This document shows, in pieces, positions 19,958 through 30,483 of a DNA stretch of 64,000 bases. A program made the position numbers and the translations under genes. Origin of the DNA: Parietichytrium sp. I65-24A (taxonomy: Eukaryota; Sar; Bigyra; Thraustochytrida; Thraustochytriidae); contig BLSF01000016.1 of assembly GCA_012862575.1 (NCBI GenBank), positions 124,001 to 188,000 on the forward strand, in the 5' to 3' direction. The notes beneath the pieces are model-generated. The model did no database searches. It had not been told where the DNA came from and saw only the letters and a list, made by a program, of their open reading frames with translations. Numbering within the stretch: the first letter of the stretch is position 1; every line of letters starts with the position of its first letter.

Positions 19958-21090
19958 ATGAGCAAGCGTGAAGCAGACGATGTGTGCGGACAATGCCAGA
20001 CAGCGCAGGCCAAGTACACATGCCCCGGTTGTGGAGCGAGGTCGTGCAGCGTAAAGTGCGTGCAGATGCACAAGGAGAAGGTACGTGCGGGTCTGATATT
20101 CCTTGGTGATTCTCGGAAAAGCTGCGGTCGCTAACTTGGGCTTTCACTTCCTGTCAGACCTCTTGTACCGGAAAACGACAACGCACCGCTTTTGTTGACA
20201 TGAAAGCATTTAGCGAGAGGGAGTTGCGAAGTGGTAAGTTGCGTTGTTTGCAGTTGGTTCGGGTCTAGTTGGAGGCGAGGTGCACTGTCTAACTGCCACT
20301 CAAAGACTTGCGTTTCCTGGAGGATGTCAAGCGGTCTTCCGATAACGCAAAGCGTGCCGAGAGGGACACTCGTCCGACAGCGAAGGCTCTGCACTGGAAA
20401 GCGCAGGAGTTGCAAAAGCAGTGCTCAATTCGTGGAATACGGGTAGATTTTCTTCCGAAAGGAATGTCGCGTCAAAAGGCGAATACCTCGTACTACGACA
20501 GGAAATCCGAAAAAATTATGTGGCGCATAGAGTGGCGCTGGAACGGCCTTGTGATGGCTCAAAACAGAGCAGATGAGGAATGCTGTGTGCGCGAACTCTA
20601 TGACAAGTTCAGGATCGACAACCCTGCCTGGCCAAAAAGTGCGGTGTTTTCCATGAAGCCCGTTGTATTGCCAGGAGATATCGAAGAGGCGGGCGCGGAG
20701 GTCGGGGATGAAAACCAAGCCACATCAAAAGCTCAAAGTGCAGTCTGCGATGCGGAGATCCAAGAGACTCTTTCGCTCAAGGATGCGCTCAAGAATCGAA
20801 CGCTCATAGAGTTTCCAACATTTGTAGTGCAGGAGCTCTGTACAGAATCCAGCGCGGACGAGAGCCGTGACACGTCGCAGGCGCCTGTTTCTGGAGCACA
20901 AAGCCAACAAAGTGGAGACGCCATAGCGGAAAACAAGGAGATCTCAGCGCCTGTCTCTGTAGCAGAAAATCAACTAAGTGGAGATGCCATGGAAGAAGAC
21001 AAGGGGATCTCAGCGCCTGTTCCTGGAGGACCCGAGGGCCAGCAAAAGGGGGACGCCATGGAGGAAAACAAGGAGATCTCAGAGTGCTGA
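19958..21090 (+). CDS. ZNHIT6: ZNHIT6/BCD1-like zf-HIT protein (box C/D snoRNP assembly), three exons
   Basis: Exons are 19958-20080, 20158-20233 and 20306-21090 (introns of 77 and 72 bp, phases 0 and 1), giving 327 residues. The joined N-terminus is a zf-HIT finger: CGQCQTAQAKYTCPGCGARSC, then SCSVKCVQMHKEK and TSCTGKRQRTAF. Across the second junction comes SERELRSDLRFLEDV, which is diagnostic of BCD1/ZNHIT6, followed by GIRVDFLPKGMSRQKANTS matching the conserved middle. BCD1 is needed to assemble box C/D snoRNPs in the nucleoplasm. The C-terminus (residues about 255-325) carries three acidic repeats of 22-23 residues, each starting AP(V) and ending KEIS or KGIS. The frame also opens upstream of the ATG, but without a Met. 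Confidence 0.92.
20880..21084 (+). repeat. Three 66-69 bp tandem repeats in the ZNHIT6-like coding region
   Basis: Each unit encodes a 22-23 residue acidic block: APVSGAQSQQ...NKEIS, APVSVAENQL...DKGIS, APVPGGPEGQ...NKEIS. The DNA units share GGAGAYGCCATRG and GATCTCAGCGCCTG, so the duplication is recent compared with the rest of the gene. Confidence 0.85.
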
Positions 21091-21487
21091 AGTTGTCAGC
21101 GAGCTTTCGAATTTGCAATTTTTAAAAGACTGGCCTCCATCTCGCTGGCCGGGAGCAACGATGATCAAGCCGGTCCTTTGGCTTCGCGCTAGGCTAGAGC
21201 TTGTTCACTTTGCTGTAAAAATGTCAATTAACCAAATGTTTCATTGTACTGCAATTACGTCGCTTCCTTTCCACCTGTGCAAGAAAGTGACTCGAAATTA
21301 ACTTGCTGACTACGAAAGAAGAAGAACAGTGATAGTTTCGGAAGTCTGAAAGGGAAACGGTGAAGTTGAATGTATTTGCATGAGTTTTGAGTAATTTCTT
21401 CGCTAGATCCAAAAGTGCAAAACCTTGTTTAGAAGACACTGCCACTCTGAAAGAGCGAATTTGGAAGTTTAGAACACCTGTATGTTC
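21091..21487. other. Convergent 3' spacer
   Basis: The 3' flanks of the ZNHIT6-like and TTL genes face each other here. Nothing else is seen. Confidence 0.6.
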
Positions 21488-22759
21488 TTACTTCTTGTTA
21501 TTTCCGCGGGCGGTACGCGGTGGAGGCGCAGAAAGAGGCTGGAAGGTAGCGCCGCCTGCGCGAGGGCCACTACGGGCGTCTTCGGCCTCGCGGTCGCCAG
21601 CGTTTTCGAATACTGGCTTGATTGCAATTTCCATAATGTCAGTTGCAAATTCTTCCAAAAGGTCCTGAGGATAGTCAGTTGGGACATTTCCTTCAAGAAG
21701 CCAAACCTTGAGGTTCTGATCTAGCAAGAAGTCAAATGCAAAGACTTGAAAAGAGGTGTAATCAGCGCCCTCCACATTTTCGAGCTTAGACTTGGAGGCG
21801 TCAAGAACCTGGGTAAGGATTTGTCGGACTGGCTCCATGACAGTGGACTCAAAAGATGCACTATGCTCGGAAGACAGCCACTTGGAAAACTGCTCCACAG
21901 GGTAGTCCTCGCCTCCCTTTGGTCCTGCAAAGCTGAGGTGAGCCATTTTCTCGGTAAGATTGTCCATGCTGAAAGGCTCCGAGCAGACTTTAATGTTTGC
22001 GCGGTTCGCGAGGTAAAAGTTCAGGTGTTCATCGACAAGGACGTAGAAGCGAAGGTCAAACTTCTTGCCTCCAGGGAGCAAGAGTGGGTTAGTGATGTAC
22101 TTTTGCACACACCAATCCGCGCTGGTCTTGTCTTGGGATTCCAAAGTGTTCATGATTTCGTCAAAGTCGTCAGAAATGATCGTGCGCTCTCCGCGATGAG
22201 CGTCAGTAGCCTTTGCAATCCAGGTTGGCTTGCTGGCGCGTTTGGCAGAGCTTTCACTTGCGGCTCGGAAATCGTCAGTCTCATTGTCCTCATTGGAGGA
22301 CGGAAAGTAAAGGTACGACTCTGGAACGACGTCCTCCAATTTCGCTTGACGGAGGAGCTGAACGAGCTTGACCTTCTGTGAGAGCCAGACATGCCCGCGA
22401 AAGTAGTTACAGTGTGGCACGATACCATAGTCCCACTTGAAGAGTTGCGCGAAGCGCTTGAAAGGGATTCCAGCTCCACGAGGTCCTCCGAGGATCATGT
22501 GGAAGCGGCCAGAATCGTCCTTCTTCTGACCCCACCCCTTTTCCCCAGCCATGCGAGCTCCAATTTCTCTGTAGAGGTTGCCGAGCTTGGCAGGCGCAGC
22601 GCCGAGGACAAAGTATTTGCGATCTTCCCTCGCGGACTTTGCCGAGTTCTCGAAGCGCGACTCCGCGGCGTCGTTGGACTTGCACTCACCGAGAAAGTCG
22701 TGAATGGTGTAGTTCTCCGGATCGCTCCGCTTCATCTTGGACTTGAGCTTATCCGCCAT
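21488..22759 (-). CDS. Tubulin-tyrosine ligase family protein
   Basis: The ATG at 22759 gives 423 residues in one exon. TTL-family features are in order: FKWDYGIVPHCNYFRGHVWLS, the nucleotide-contact strand PTWIAKATDAHRGERT, WCVQKYITNPLLLPGGKKFDLRFYVLV, and the metal-binding end FQVFAFDFLLDQNLKVWLLEGN. The family adds tyrosine, glutamate or glycine to tubulin or other proteins using ATP. The lack of an additional domain and the short length fit a simple TTL-type enzyme, but the exact amino acid added cannot be told. The C-terminal 35 residues are basic and low complexity. Its 5' end faces the SLC10-type gene across a 2.2-kb spacer. Confidence 0.9.
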   Translation of the reverse strand: MADKLKSKMKRSDPENYTIHDFLGECKSNDAAESRFENSAKSAREDRKYFVLGAAPAKLGNLYREIGARMAGEKGWGQKKDDSGRFHMILGGPRGAGIPFKRFAQLFKWDYGIVPHCNYFRGHVWLSQKVKLVQLLRQAKLEDVVPESYLYFPSSNEDNETDDFRAASESSAKRASKPTWIAKATDAHRGERTIISDDFDEIMNTLESQDKTSADWCVQKYITNPLLLPGGKKFDLRFYVLVDEHLNFYLANRANIKVCSEPFSMDNLTEKMAHLSFAGPKGGEDYPVEQFSKWLSSEHSASFESTVMEPVRQILTQVLDASKSKLENVEGADYTSFQVFAFDFLLDQNLKVWLLEGNVPTDYPQDLLEEFATDIMEIAIKPVFENAGDREAEDARSGPRAGGATFQPLSAPPPRTARGNNKK

Positions 22760-23733
22760 CTTTCCTGTTGCCTTCTTCCCTCTTCACCTGGTACGTGCCC
22801 CGACTTGCTGCCAAATACTTGGTGCCCAACCTGCGCGCTCAAACGATGCTTGACTGCCTGTGCAAAGTGCTCTGTGCCTCTGTCTTTCTCTTTCTTCAGA
22901 TGGCCTCAGCTCGGCTCAGGAGGCTGACTCTGCGGCAACGTAAGGAATAGTACTTATTGCGAGTACCGTACGAGCACAGCTGCACGGCAGCACAGCAGGA
23001 CAACAGGACAGCACTCACTTAATTACTCACTCATCTGGATGGATGTTGTGTGGCGGTTGAACTTTGTCTGTGATTGTTAACGCTCCGGTATCTGCGCTTT
23101 AGTTTGTATGAAGTAAGAGCGCTCCCAATTCATCCTGCTACATTGTGCTTCCAAATGACTCTCAGGTTTCTTTGCCTTTCCGTTCAAAACTATAAATAGC
23201 AGTTTAAGTAACGCGCCTTTCTGCTGTGAATGAATTTACAGTTAGTGGGCTCAACCAAGTCTTGAACAATTCTTCCGCTCTGCATTATTCTGTGTTGTTG
23301 TCGCAGGGCCTTGTCCTACTCGGTAACTCCAACTCCAACGCAGGCTCAGCTCAGCTCACAACGGTTGAAACGGTCACATTTTAGAGAACCATCATGAGCG
23401 CGTGAATGTTCTCCAGAAGGCTATTACCGCTCTTCTATGCTACACCTAATACACAAGAGTGTTGTGTTAATAACAGGAAACAAAGGCTCGCAAAAGACCA
23501 ACACCTAAACCACCTAAACAGTCAAAATTTTCCATTGTGTTTTTGATTTAGCCATCTTTAACCCAGCGACCCGCTCGAGCCACATTTCTCAGCGTGCGCA
23601 AACGAGAAACACTGCCCGACACAGACTATTGATTTTCGAGGTTCCCAATTTCTTTTCATTTTCTCCCGGCTAAATCTGGTAAATCCGGTACTGTTTTTAT
23701 ACACTGTTGGCAAACTCTGTTTTCATGAAACTG

Positions 23734-23766
23734 GATGATGATGAGATAAGTACTCTCATCATCATC
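23734..23766. repeat. 13-bp perfect inverted repeat
   Basis: Left arm GATGATGATGAGA at 23734-23746, 7-nt loop, right arm TCTCATCATCATC at 23754-23766. It could form a stem-loop in DNA or RNA. Partly a trinucleotide-repeat by-product. Confidence 0.85.
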
Positions 23767-24790
23767 ATCAACATCATCTTCACAGGAGGAATCCAGTGCG
23801 TTTCACTCAGCGCGTGCAAGAGCCAGCTTCCCCCTCGCTAGGGCGAGTTACTAGCGTGCTTGGGAATGAGAATGGGACCCAGCGACTTTGATACTAGTGC
23901 TGAGTACTGTCCCCGTGATGAGCTGCGAAAGAACTCTTTTGCCATGCGTGGTATTCTGAACTGTAAATTGAGAGGTCGATGAGAGGCTGAAATGTGATGA
24001 AGGCGGTGGCTTTTTCACAGTCGAATCGAAATAACTTAAAACTTTTGTGTTTGTAACTGCGACGGGCAAGCGCACACCACTCTTCTTTCTCTTCTCATGT
24101 TCATGCCTTCGAAACGAAATGTGGACTGTCTTGTAGCCCCGGACTAAGAATACTAACGCGCTCTAGACGTGTTGTCTCACTAGATCCAGGACGAATAGTA
24201 ATATGTAATAATTAAATTATTAGTACCTATGTACTTCTTCAAACAAACCAGCGCGACCTTATCGCCATCTTATAGCAAATGTTTACTAATAGCGGAACCC
24301 GCGCAAAATGAGTGTGCACTCGCCAGCTTGATTGGGAGGTAGGTATGCCTACCGCAAAAGTGTAATGCAGGATCATTTTCACGGTGACCGTGACCTTTGC
24401 CAGGACACCTGATAGAACTAACCTGTCATGGGTGCACTCTAGCAGCTCTTACCTCCCGGCGTCTGGTTGTAGCTGATGGATAGCTAGCTAGCTAGCTCTA
24501 TGTGCGCTCCCTCATCCTCACACACTGTCGGCGCTAGCACTCAACACATCTCAACATATCCCAACACACGGTGCGGGACGCTAGGCTCTCTGCTAAAGTG
24601 TTCCAAATAGGCTGGCTAGGGAGATTCAGCCTGGTGTGGTAGGCCGCTTCGGCTACTAGTGAATAGCCCTACGGGTCCTAGGGGCTAGGGAGGGGTGAGT
24701 CAATCAGTCAATCTGCCCTTGGAAAGGCAGTAAAGGCAGCCGCAAGCTCCGCAAAGCGAAGCTGGAAGAGCGGGCAAACATACATCGCGC

Positions 24791-24830
24791 GTTAGTCAGT
24801 CAGGTGAGTCAGGTGAGTCAGGCGAGTCAG
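24791..24830. repeat. TGAGTCA-containing nonamer array (short copy)
   Basis: GTGAGTCAG at 24804-24812 and 24813-24821, then GCGAGTCAG, preceded by partial units. It ends 104 bp before the ATG of the SLC10-type transporter. The same unit forms a longer array at 46794-46865. Confidence 0.85.
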
Positions 24831-24933
24831 GCTCTGCGCCAGGTTCGCACAGGCCAGAGACCGAGATAGTGAGATAGTGAGATAGTGAGAGAGTGAGAGT
24901 CCTCGGCAGGACGGGCGGAGCGAGGAAGCGAAA

Positions 24934-26220
24934 ATGTGCGACCTGGTGAGCGAGGCGTTCGAGAGCAACTTGACCAAAGCGCAATGCGGCAACAACACTT
25001 TGTTTACTGAGGCCTATGACCTATATTTCGGGACGAGCAGCACGGCAGAACTCGATGTGGCCACTTGTCTGGACGCTTGTGCGCTGGAGGAGTGCCTTGT
25101 GCAGGGTGAGGGAAAAAGCACAAAGGATTTGGTGTTCGAGATCCTCATTCAAGTATTCGTCTTCCTTCTTGTCTTTGGGCTAGCTGGAAGTGTTGATTTT
25201 GGACACTTTAAGCAGCGCTTCAAGAGCCGCGGCGTGTATATTGGGCTGGCGTGCCAGTTTTTTCTGATGCCCCTTATCGGGTTCTTGGTTGTCGTTGCCT
25301 TCAATGAGGTCATCGGTCCAATCTATGCAATCATCCTTCTTGTGATCTGCGCAAGCCCGGGAGGCTCATATAGTAACTGGTGGTGCAACTTGATTAACGC
25401 CGACTTGGCATTGAGCGTGGCGATGACGACTGTCAGTACTATCTTTTCTGCGGCTTTCCTTCCGCTCAATATTTACATTTACGTCGAAGTTGCATACAAG
25501 AGGCTGTTCCCTGAGAACGCCCAAAATGTGCTGGAGCTCATTCCTTTCACCACCATCGGCCGGACTCTTGCTGTGGTAATTTCCGCTGTGGTGCTCGGAA
25601 TCGCCTTTGGATACAAGTTCCCAAAGTACATGTCGAAAGCAAACTTTGCCGGCACTGTCGCGGGCTTCATCTCCATCGCTATGGGCGTTTTTGCAAGCTC
25701 GACCAGCTGTGCAAAGCCTTGGGAGCAAAAGTTCCTTCTGTACGTGGCCACCCTAATTCCAGTTTTGGCCGGCCTCTTTGTCTCTCTGGGTTTTGCTTCC
25801 CTTGCGCGCCTCCCGAAGCCACAGCGCGTGGCTGTCTCCATCGAGACCGCCTACCAAAACACCGGAATCGCTCTTGCAGTCTCACTTTCATTGGGGCCAT
25901 CTGGCCGTGCCGCTGCTGTAGTACCGGTGGTTTATGGAGGTTACGAAGCCGTCTGCTTTGGTCTCTTTGCGCTCTTCAGCTGGTACATTGGCTGGACTCT
26001 GAGCCCAGAGGACGAGAGCTTGTGCAAGATCCTGGTCAACGATTACCAGCACCTCATCACAGACCATAAGCACTACAAGCAGTATCACGGGGACGATATG
26101 TCTGGTCTCCCTGATGATCTCTCGTATCAGACTGAGCTTCAGGACGACGAGGAAATTGGAGGTGCCAAGCGAACCTCTGCGGCTCTCGTGCCTGTCCAAG
26201 ACAGCAAGGGAAGCCTCTGA
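24934..26220 (+). CDS. SLC10/SBF (bile acid:sodium symporter) family transporter
   Basis: 428 residues in one exon. A short N-terminal ectodomain with several cysteines and possible N-glycosylation sites (NLT, NNT) precedes 9-10 hydrophobic segments. Family marks are CASPGGSYSNWWC in the third or fourth segment and ETAYQNTGIALAVSLSL late in the protein; these correspond to the sodium-coordinating regions of SBF proteins. Members carry bile acids, sulfated steroids, pyruvate or pantothenate with sodium; the substrate here is unknown. The hydrophilic C-terminal tail (about 70 residues) is acidic and probably cytosolic. A nonamer array lies about 100 bp upstream of the ATG. No transit peptide is evident, so plasma membrane or endomembrane is more likely than plastid. 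Confidence 0.9.
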   Translation: MCDLVSEAFESNLTKAQCGNNTLFTEAYDLYFGTSSTAELDVATCLDACALEECLVQGEGKSTKDLVFEILIQVFVFLLVFGLAGSVDFGHFKQRFKSRGVYIGLACQFFLMPLIGFLVVVAFNEVIGPIYAIILLVICASPGGSYSNWWCNLINADLALSVAMTTVSTIFSAAFLPLNIYIYVEVAYKRLFPENAQNVLELIPFTTIGRTLAVVISAVVLGIAFGYKFPKYMSKANFAGTVAGFISIAMGVFASSTSCAKPWEQKFLLYVATLIPVLAGLFVSLGFASLARLPKPQRVAVSIETAYQNTGIALAVSLSLGPSGRAAAVVPVVYGGYEAVCFGLFALFSWYIGWTLSPEDESLCKILVNDYQHLITDHKHYKQYHGDDMSGLPDDLSYQTELQDDEEIGGAKRTSAALVPVQDSKGSL

Positions 26221-26670
26221 GTTGGCTGGGATTGTGACGAGCAATCGCTTAGTGACTGGGTCACACGAGTACTGTATTGAAAGTTGCCGCTGCATCATTA
26301 AAAAAAATTGAATTATTTTATGCCGATGTGTCGATTCTTGAGTAAGTGCCTGTTTTCAAGCTCTGGAGGGATTGCGTAAGCAACGTCTTTCTTGTTTCAA
26401 AATTTCCGGTTTTGATCTCGTTTGCAGCAGAATCGACGCTGAGTTGATAAACTTCCTGTTTGAGCGGAACCAATGATTGCTGAGCGGGACCGACTCGGAA
26501 GACAACAACTTTTACAAGTGTTCAGCAGGCAATGATTCTTCTAAATGTAATGTTTTCAAATTTTAATAATAATTACACACCTATTCGTCGGCAGCCGCAT
26601 CTCAATTAATTCACATAGAGGCTGCCCATTTGACTATTTTACTCGAAGGAAGCATCACAAATGGTCCTGG
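26221..26670. other. Convergent 3' spacer
   Basis: The 3' flanks of the SLC10-type and orphan genes. AT-rich near 26290-26330 and 26540-26580; nothing else is seen. Confidence 0.6.
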
Positions 26671-27234
26671 TCACACGGCGAAATCAGTGTCAGCGAGAAA
26701 GCGCCCGCTCATCAGCTCGTTCGGTAGAGTGATCGGAATCTCTGTACGCGCTACCATTTTCTTTTTCATCCAGCGCGCATTAGAGTCTTCCAAGGTGATC
26801 CACATTTCGCGTGTCTGGTCGTACATGAGAGCTTTTCGGGGTGCAGTAGCGACGAAGAATATCTCCTTGAACACTGCAAACTTTGCCTCGTCATGGTATT
26901 CTATCCACCACGTCTCTGTGACACCTTCGGGGCCGCGCACAAAAAAGGTGTCCATCGCGACATTGGCCCACACCACGTCCTGATCTTTCACCACGTCTGG
27001 AAGATTCGACGAGCTAGCCTTCGAGTCTTTCCGAGGACTCTCCTTCCCGGTCTGCTCCACATACTTGCTTGACTCGCCGTGCGTTTCTGCGGAAGACACG
27101 TCTCCCGGCACCAGTATCTGAAAGCCTTGTGAAGCCTCGTCAAATTGGCACCGCACCAAAGGGCCAATAGCCTCTGACCAGCTCCAGGCCATCAACAAAA
27201 CGCCCCACAATGCAAGCCTCCAACTCGCGCCCAT
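26671..27234 (-). CDS. Secreted orphan protein
   Basis: 187 residues from the ATG at 27234. The N-terminus (MGASWRLALWGVLLMAWSWSE) is a clear signal peptide. A low-complexity Ser/Lys/Glu linker (residues about 45-80) is followed by a compact C-terminal region rich in aromatic and beta-type residues: DVVWANVAMDTFFVRGPEG, TETWWIEYHDEAKFAVFKEIFF, REMWITLEDSNARWMKKK. No family is recognised. Codon use and the clean signal peptide make it a credible gene, probably acting in the ER lumen, wall or outside. Confidence 0.72.
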   Translation of the reverse strand: MGASWRLALWGVLLMAWSWSEAIGPLVRCQFDEASQGFQILVPGDVSSAETHGESSKYVEQTGKESPRKDSKASSSNLPDVVKDQDVVWANVAMDTFFVRGPEGVTETWWIEYHDEAKFAVFKEIFFVATAPRKALMYDQTREMWITLEDSNARWMKKKMVARTEIPITLPNELMSGRFLADTDFAV

Positions 27235-28754
27235 GATACCGACGGCCTCAGTCCACGCGAGGGCATGAGCTCAGAAACAATCCCAAAGATTCCAAAGCAG
27301 TCTCCTCAGTCTCCTGTCTTCTCCCATCTCCTCCTTCTCCTCAGTTGGCCACTGAACTGTTCGCGATTTATTCGTTGCTCGTGAACAGAGCGAATGAGCA
27401 CATGGTCCCTTTTTGCGGAACGAATTTCAAACTTTTGCAATCATCTGAAATTCTGCAATCTCTGTAATCTCTGTCCATCTCTGCTATCTCTGCCATCATC
27501 TGCCTTCCAGAAGCTCTTGATTGATAAGTGTTGTGTATGAGTGACTGGACTTTCTGACCGGAGAGAGACATCAATCAAGTCAAACCATCAAAGATCGAAT
27601 TTGATTTTTCAATCAAGCTTTCAATTGATTTGAGGAGCCACAAAGAAGAGCACACCTTCTGCTTTTTTTTTTCCTTCGGACCCTTGGCAAACTTGGCAAC
27701 CAAGCAATTTGAACGCATTTATACATGCATTACCCAGTGCTTATGTGGCAGATTTTTCCTTTCTCCTTTTTCTCCTTTTTCCCTCAGACCACGTATACTG
27801 AGGAGAAAAGTTTACCAGTCGTCAGCCAGTCGGCCACACATAGCCACCCAAATCCCCTCCGCAATCTCCGCACATTCTACGCGTAACCCATAGCCGCTGT
27901 CGAGGTGGCTTAGCGGCTGGAATTTGTGTGGTTCCAGCCACTGAAGGAGCAGCTCGTTGTTCCAGGAACGGGTGGTGGGAGCAGTCCTGCAGAGGGTTCG
28001 CCGAGGGCTTTTAGCGCGGACTCTGAAAACGCAGGCGACTGCCGCGCTGTGCGCAAGATGAAGAGCAGCATAACCCTTTCTCGAAAGGGTTGTCGGCAAA
28101 TGATGAGACGATAGATAGGGACATCTGCAAGGCGCGGCTTCGGTCGTGCGCGATGATGATTTATCTTATGTAGGAATCTCTCATGATGCACACTGGCGGC
28201 GGCGCACCTGTTGCGCAGGCCGTGGGTCGGTGGGTCGGTGGGTCAGTGGAGTCGGTTGCTGGGGAGTCGGTCGCCTCCCTGTCTGTGTCTGACAGTGTTT
28301 GGCTTGTGGTGACTCATGGGCTTTTTTGTGCGCGGAGGAGCTGCGGAGTTGGCGCTTGATTCAATGGGCGGCTTGCTTGTTGCGTGGGGATGGACGGGGG
28401 CTCAGGGAGGCGGAGTCTGGATGGGGGATGGGGAGATTCGTTGATCTTGATCAAGCAACCGTGATAGGCTGGTCGCGGCGTCACTACTTTAGGCCGCGGC
28501 TAGTTTTTTAATTTATACGGCATTGCAAAATCAATCGTACGTGCTCTTAGAGTCGGTCGGCGGTCCGTTTAAACCGGCGTCGATCGCTTTACACCCGGAC
28601 ATTCAAAAATAATTGGGGAGAGGGAGCGCAAGGCGCTAGGTCTATACGGTTGGAGATGCGGTGGTGCGAACTAAGGATTTGGAAACTATAGGGGCTCGTT
28701 CGCTTCTGCGGGGTGAAGATACTGGTGAATTCACCAATCACCTAGCCATTTTCG

Positions 28755-28775
28755 AGACGATAGTTATTATCGTCT
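28755..28775. repeat. 8-bp perfect hairpin
   Basis: AGACGATA at 28755-28762, 5-nt loop, TATCGTCT at 28768-28775, extendable by one G-T pair. Confidence 0.85.
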
Positions 28776-29093
28776 TTGGCTATGCGGGTTTTTATATGTC
28801 ATAGTTACACTGACCGCTTTCGCAACATCCTCTGTGGTCTTCCTCTTCCAGAAGTGCGCCATTTGTTCTTTGCGTCAATCAAAACTTTTTCAAAAGGGTA
28901 AGTGTCTTTCGAGAGTGGGTGTGGATGTGGTTGGTACTCATTGCGGTGCCATGGAGAGGTTGGAGTGGTTGGCGTTGCAGCCGTCCTGTGATGAAAACTT
29001 GAAACAACAACTACTTTGGCTCAATATGCCTTTGGGTATTTGAAGATACATCAAAAGAGCTTTTTAAGTCTGAGGGCTGCGATTGTCTTCACC

Positions 29094-29115
29094 GGGCGGG
29101 CGGGCGGGATGGTGG
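29094..29115 (+). other. G-quadruplex-capable run
   Basis: Four GGG tracts separated by single C bases, then AT, GG, T and GGG. This meets the usual G3+N1-7 pattern on the plus strand. No role is shown. Confidence 0.75.
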
Positions 29116-30456
29116 GTAAAATTGGACTAGTCCTCGAGTTGGTTGCTTATGCGGCTGAAAGTTGGGGACATGTCGCCTTGTAGGCACAGCTCACAATCAA
29201 AGTGTTCAGAATCAGCGGGACATGAAATTCACAAACCAGCTACTCTGAATGCTCTTAGTCTTTGCTTTACCCCGTGTAGTTATTGATGAAGCCCTTTTGC
29301 TTTTGCGAATAGGGTTTGATCCCGCTGTTGAACATTGTGAGGCTGTCTGTGAATGTGAGGATCACTTGAGTCGCTGTTGCTGGGGATGAGGATTGACTAT
29401 ATATATCATCTTTCGGGACCGATTTGAATAATGAGCGACAATTGTCTCCACATTCTGATCCCATTAGCGGCGTAATGCTGTTGTGTTCTTGTCACATTCG
29501 CAGGGCATTGCAATAGGTTGTGTGGTGGGCGGGGGGGTGGGGTTGGAGTTCGCGGGAGGTGTAGAGTCTTGGGGGTATCACTGGTGGCAAGTCTCGATTG
29601 TGCTGACTAAATAGTTGTGTTCCTTGCAGAGTATTTTTGCGAGCTGGCAACTTTTGGCCAAGGGGTGCGTTCAGCGTCATTTTGGTGCTCATTCTTTATC
29701 AACGGATCAGAGCCTTCCACTCTTTGTTCACAGTCAGAGAGGCGAGGGCTATGCCATCAAGCACGCCGCTCATCTATGCGGTACATGTGCTGGCAGCGAT
29801 CCCAAATCAATTGACCAGGTGCTTGTCGTTCATGGACCCGGGTGAGTTCCTCACGGAATTCCCTGTGGACCGGTTCGATTCGCACTGTTGCTCTGTATTC
29901 CATGCCTTCAAGTATATTGTCCGACGGACCATGACCTTAGAGGATGACCGCAGCGCCGACATTCTTATTTCTTCGAGTTGAGAGTCGAGGGTTTCTTGAC
30001 TTTCGGCTGCTTATAGCTATGCCAGACAGCTCGCTTGTACTTTGTGCAAGTGTTTACGTGTTGTTTGTGCAAACTTCCGCAGCCAAGATCGTACATCTGT
30101 CCTCACGGACGGGTAGCAGTCAGACAACTGTAGAGCTGAATCCACGGGTCACACTCTTTTTTATGGGTGTAGATCCACAATGAAAGCTTACAATCTATCT
30201 GCGGGGAGGGTGCAAATGAGTGATCGCTTCGAGTTGAACCGTAATGCGCGTGCCAGTTGTGATATAGAGCTGATGAGATTCATGTTCTGTCAGTTCTGCT
30301 TCTGAACACACAAGTCCGTGATGTCCAATTGAACTCTGATCTATTCGTCACACTGATCGCGCGTCGTTTCGAGCTCGAAATTATGCAACACACTGTTTGG
30401 TTCTCAACTTTCAATATATTTCAACACTACTTTCGTACGCGAGGTGCTTTCTTTTG

Positions 30457-30483
30457 CCGGCAATTGCGAGCCACAATTGCCGG
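30457..30483. repeat. 10-bp perfect inverted repeat
   Basis: CCGGCAATTG at 30457-30466, 7-nt spacer, CAATTGCCGG at 30474-30483. All ten positions pair. It lies about 630 bp upstream of the ARID gene start. Confidence 0.9.

Larger units (their letters stand above)
22760..24933. other. Divergent 2.2-kb spacer
   Basis: No supported gene on either strand. It contains a 13-bp perfect inverted repeat at 23734-23766, an AT-rich patch near 24200-24235, a TAGC repeat at 24481-24497 and the TGAGTCA nonamer array at 24791-24830 just before the SLC10-type gene. Confidence 0.55.

Noticed and set aside
29860-29900. GGTTCGATTCG, reminiscent of a tRNA T-loop
   Set aside because: Flanking bases do not form the T stem, and no acceptor or anticodon stem is present.
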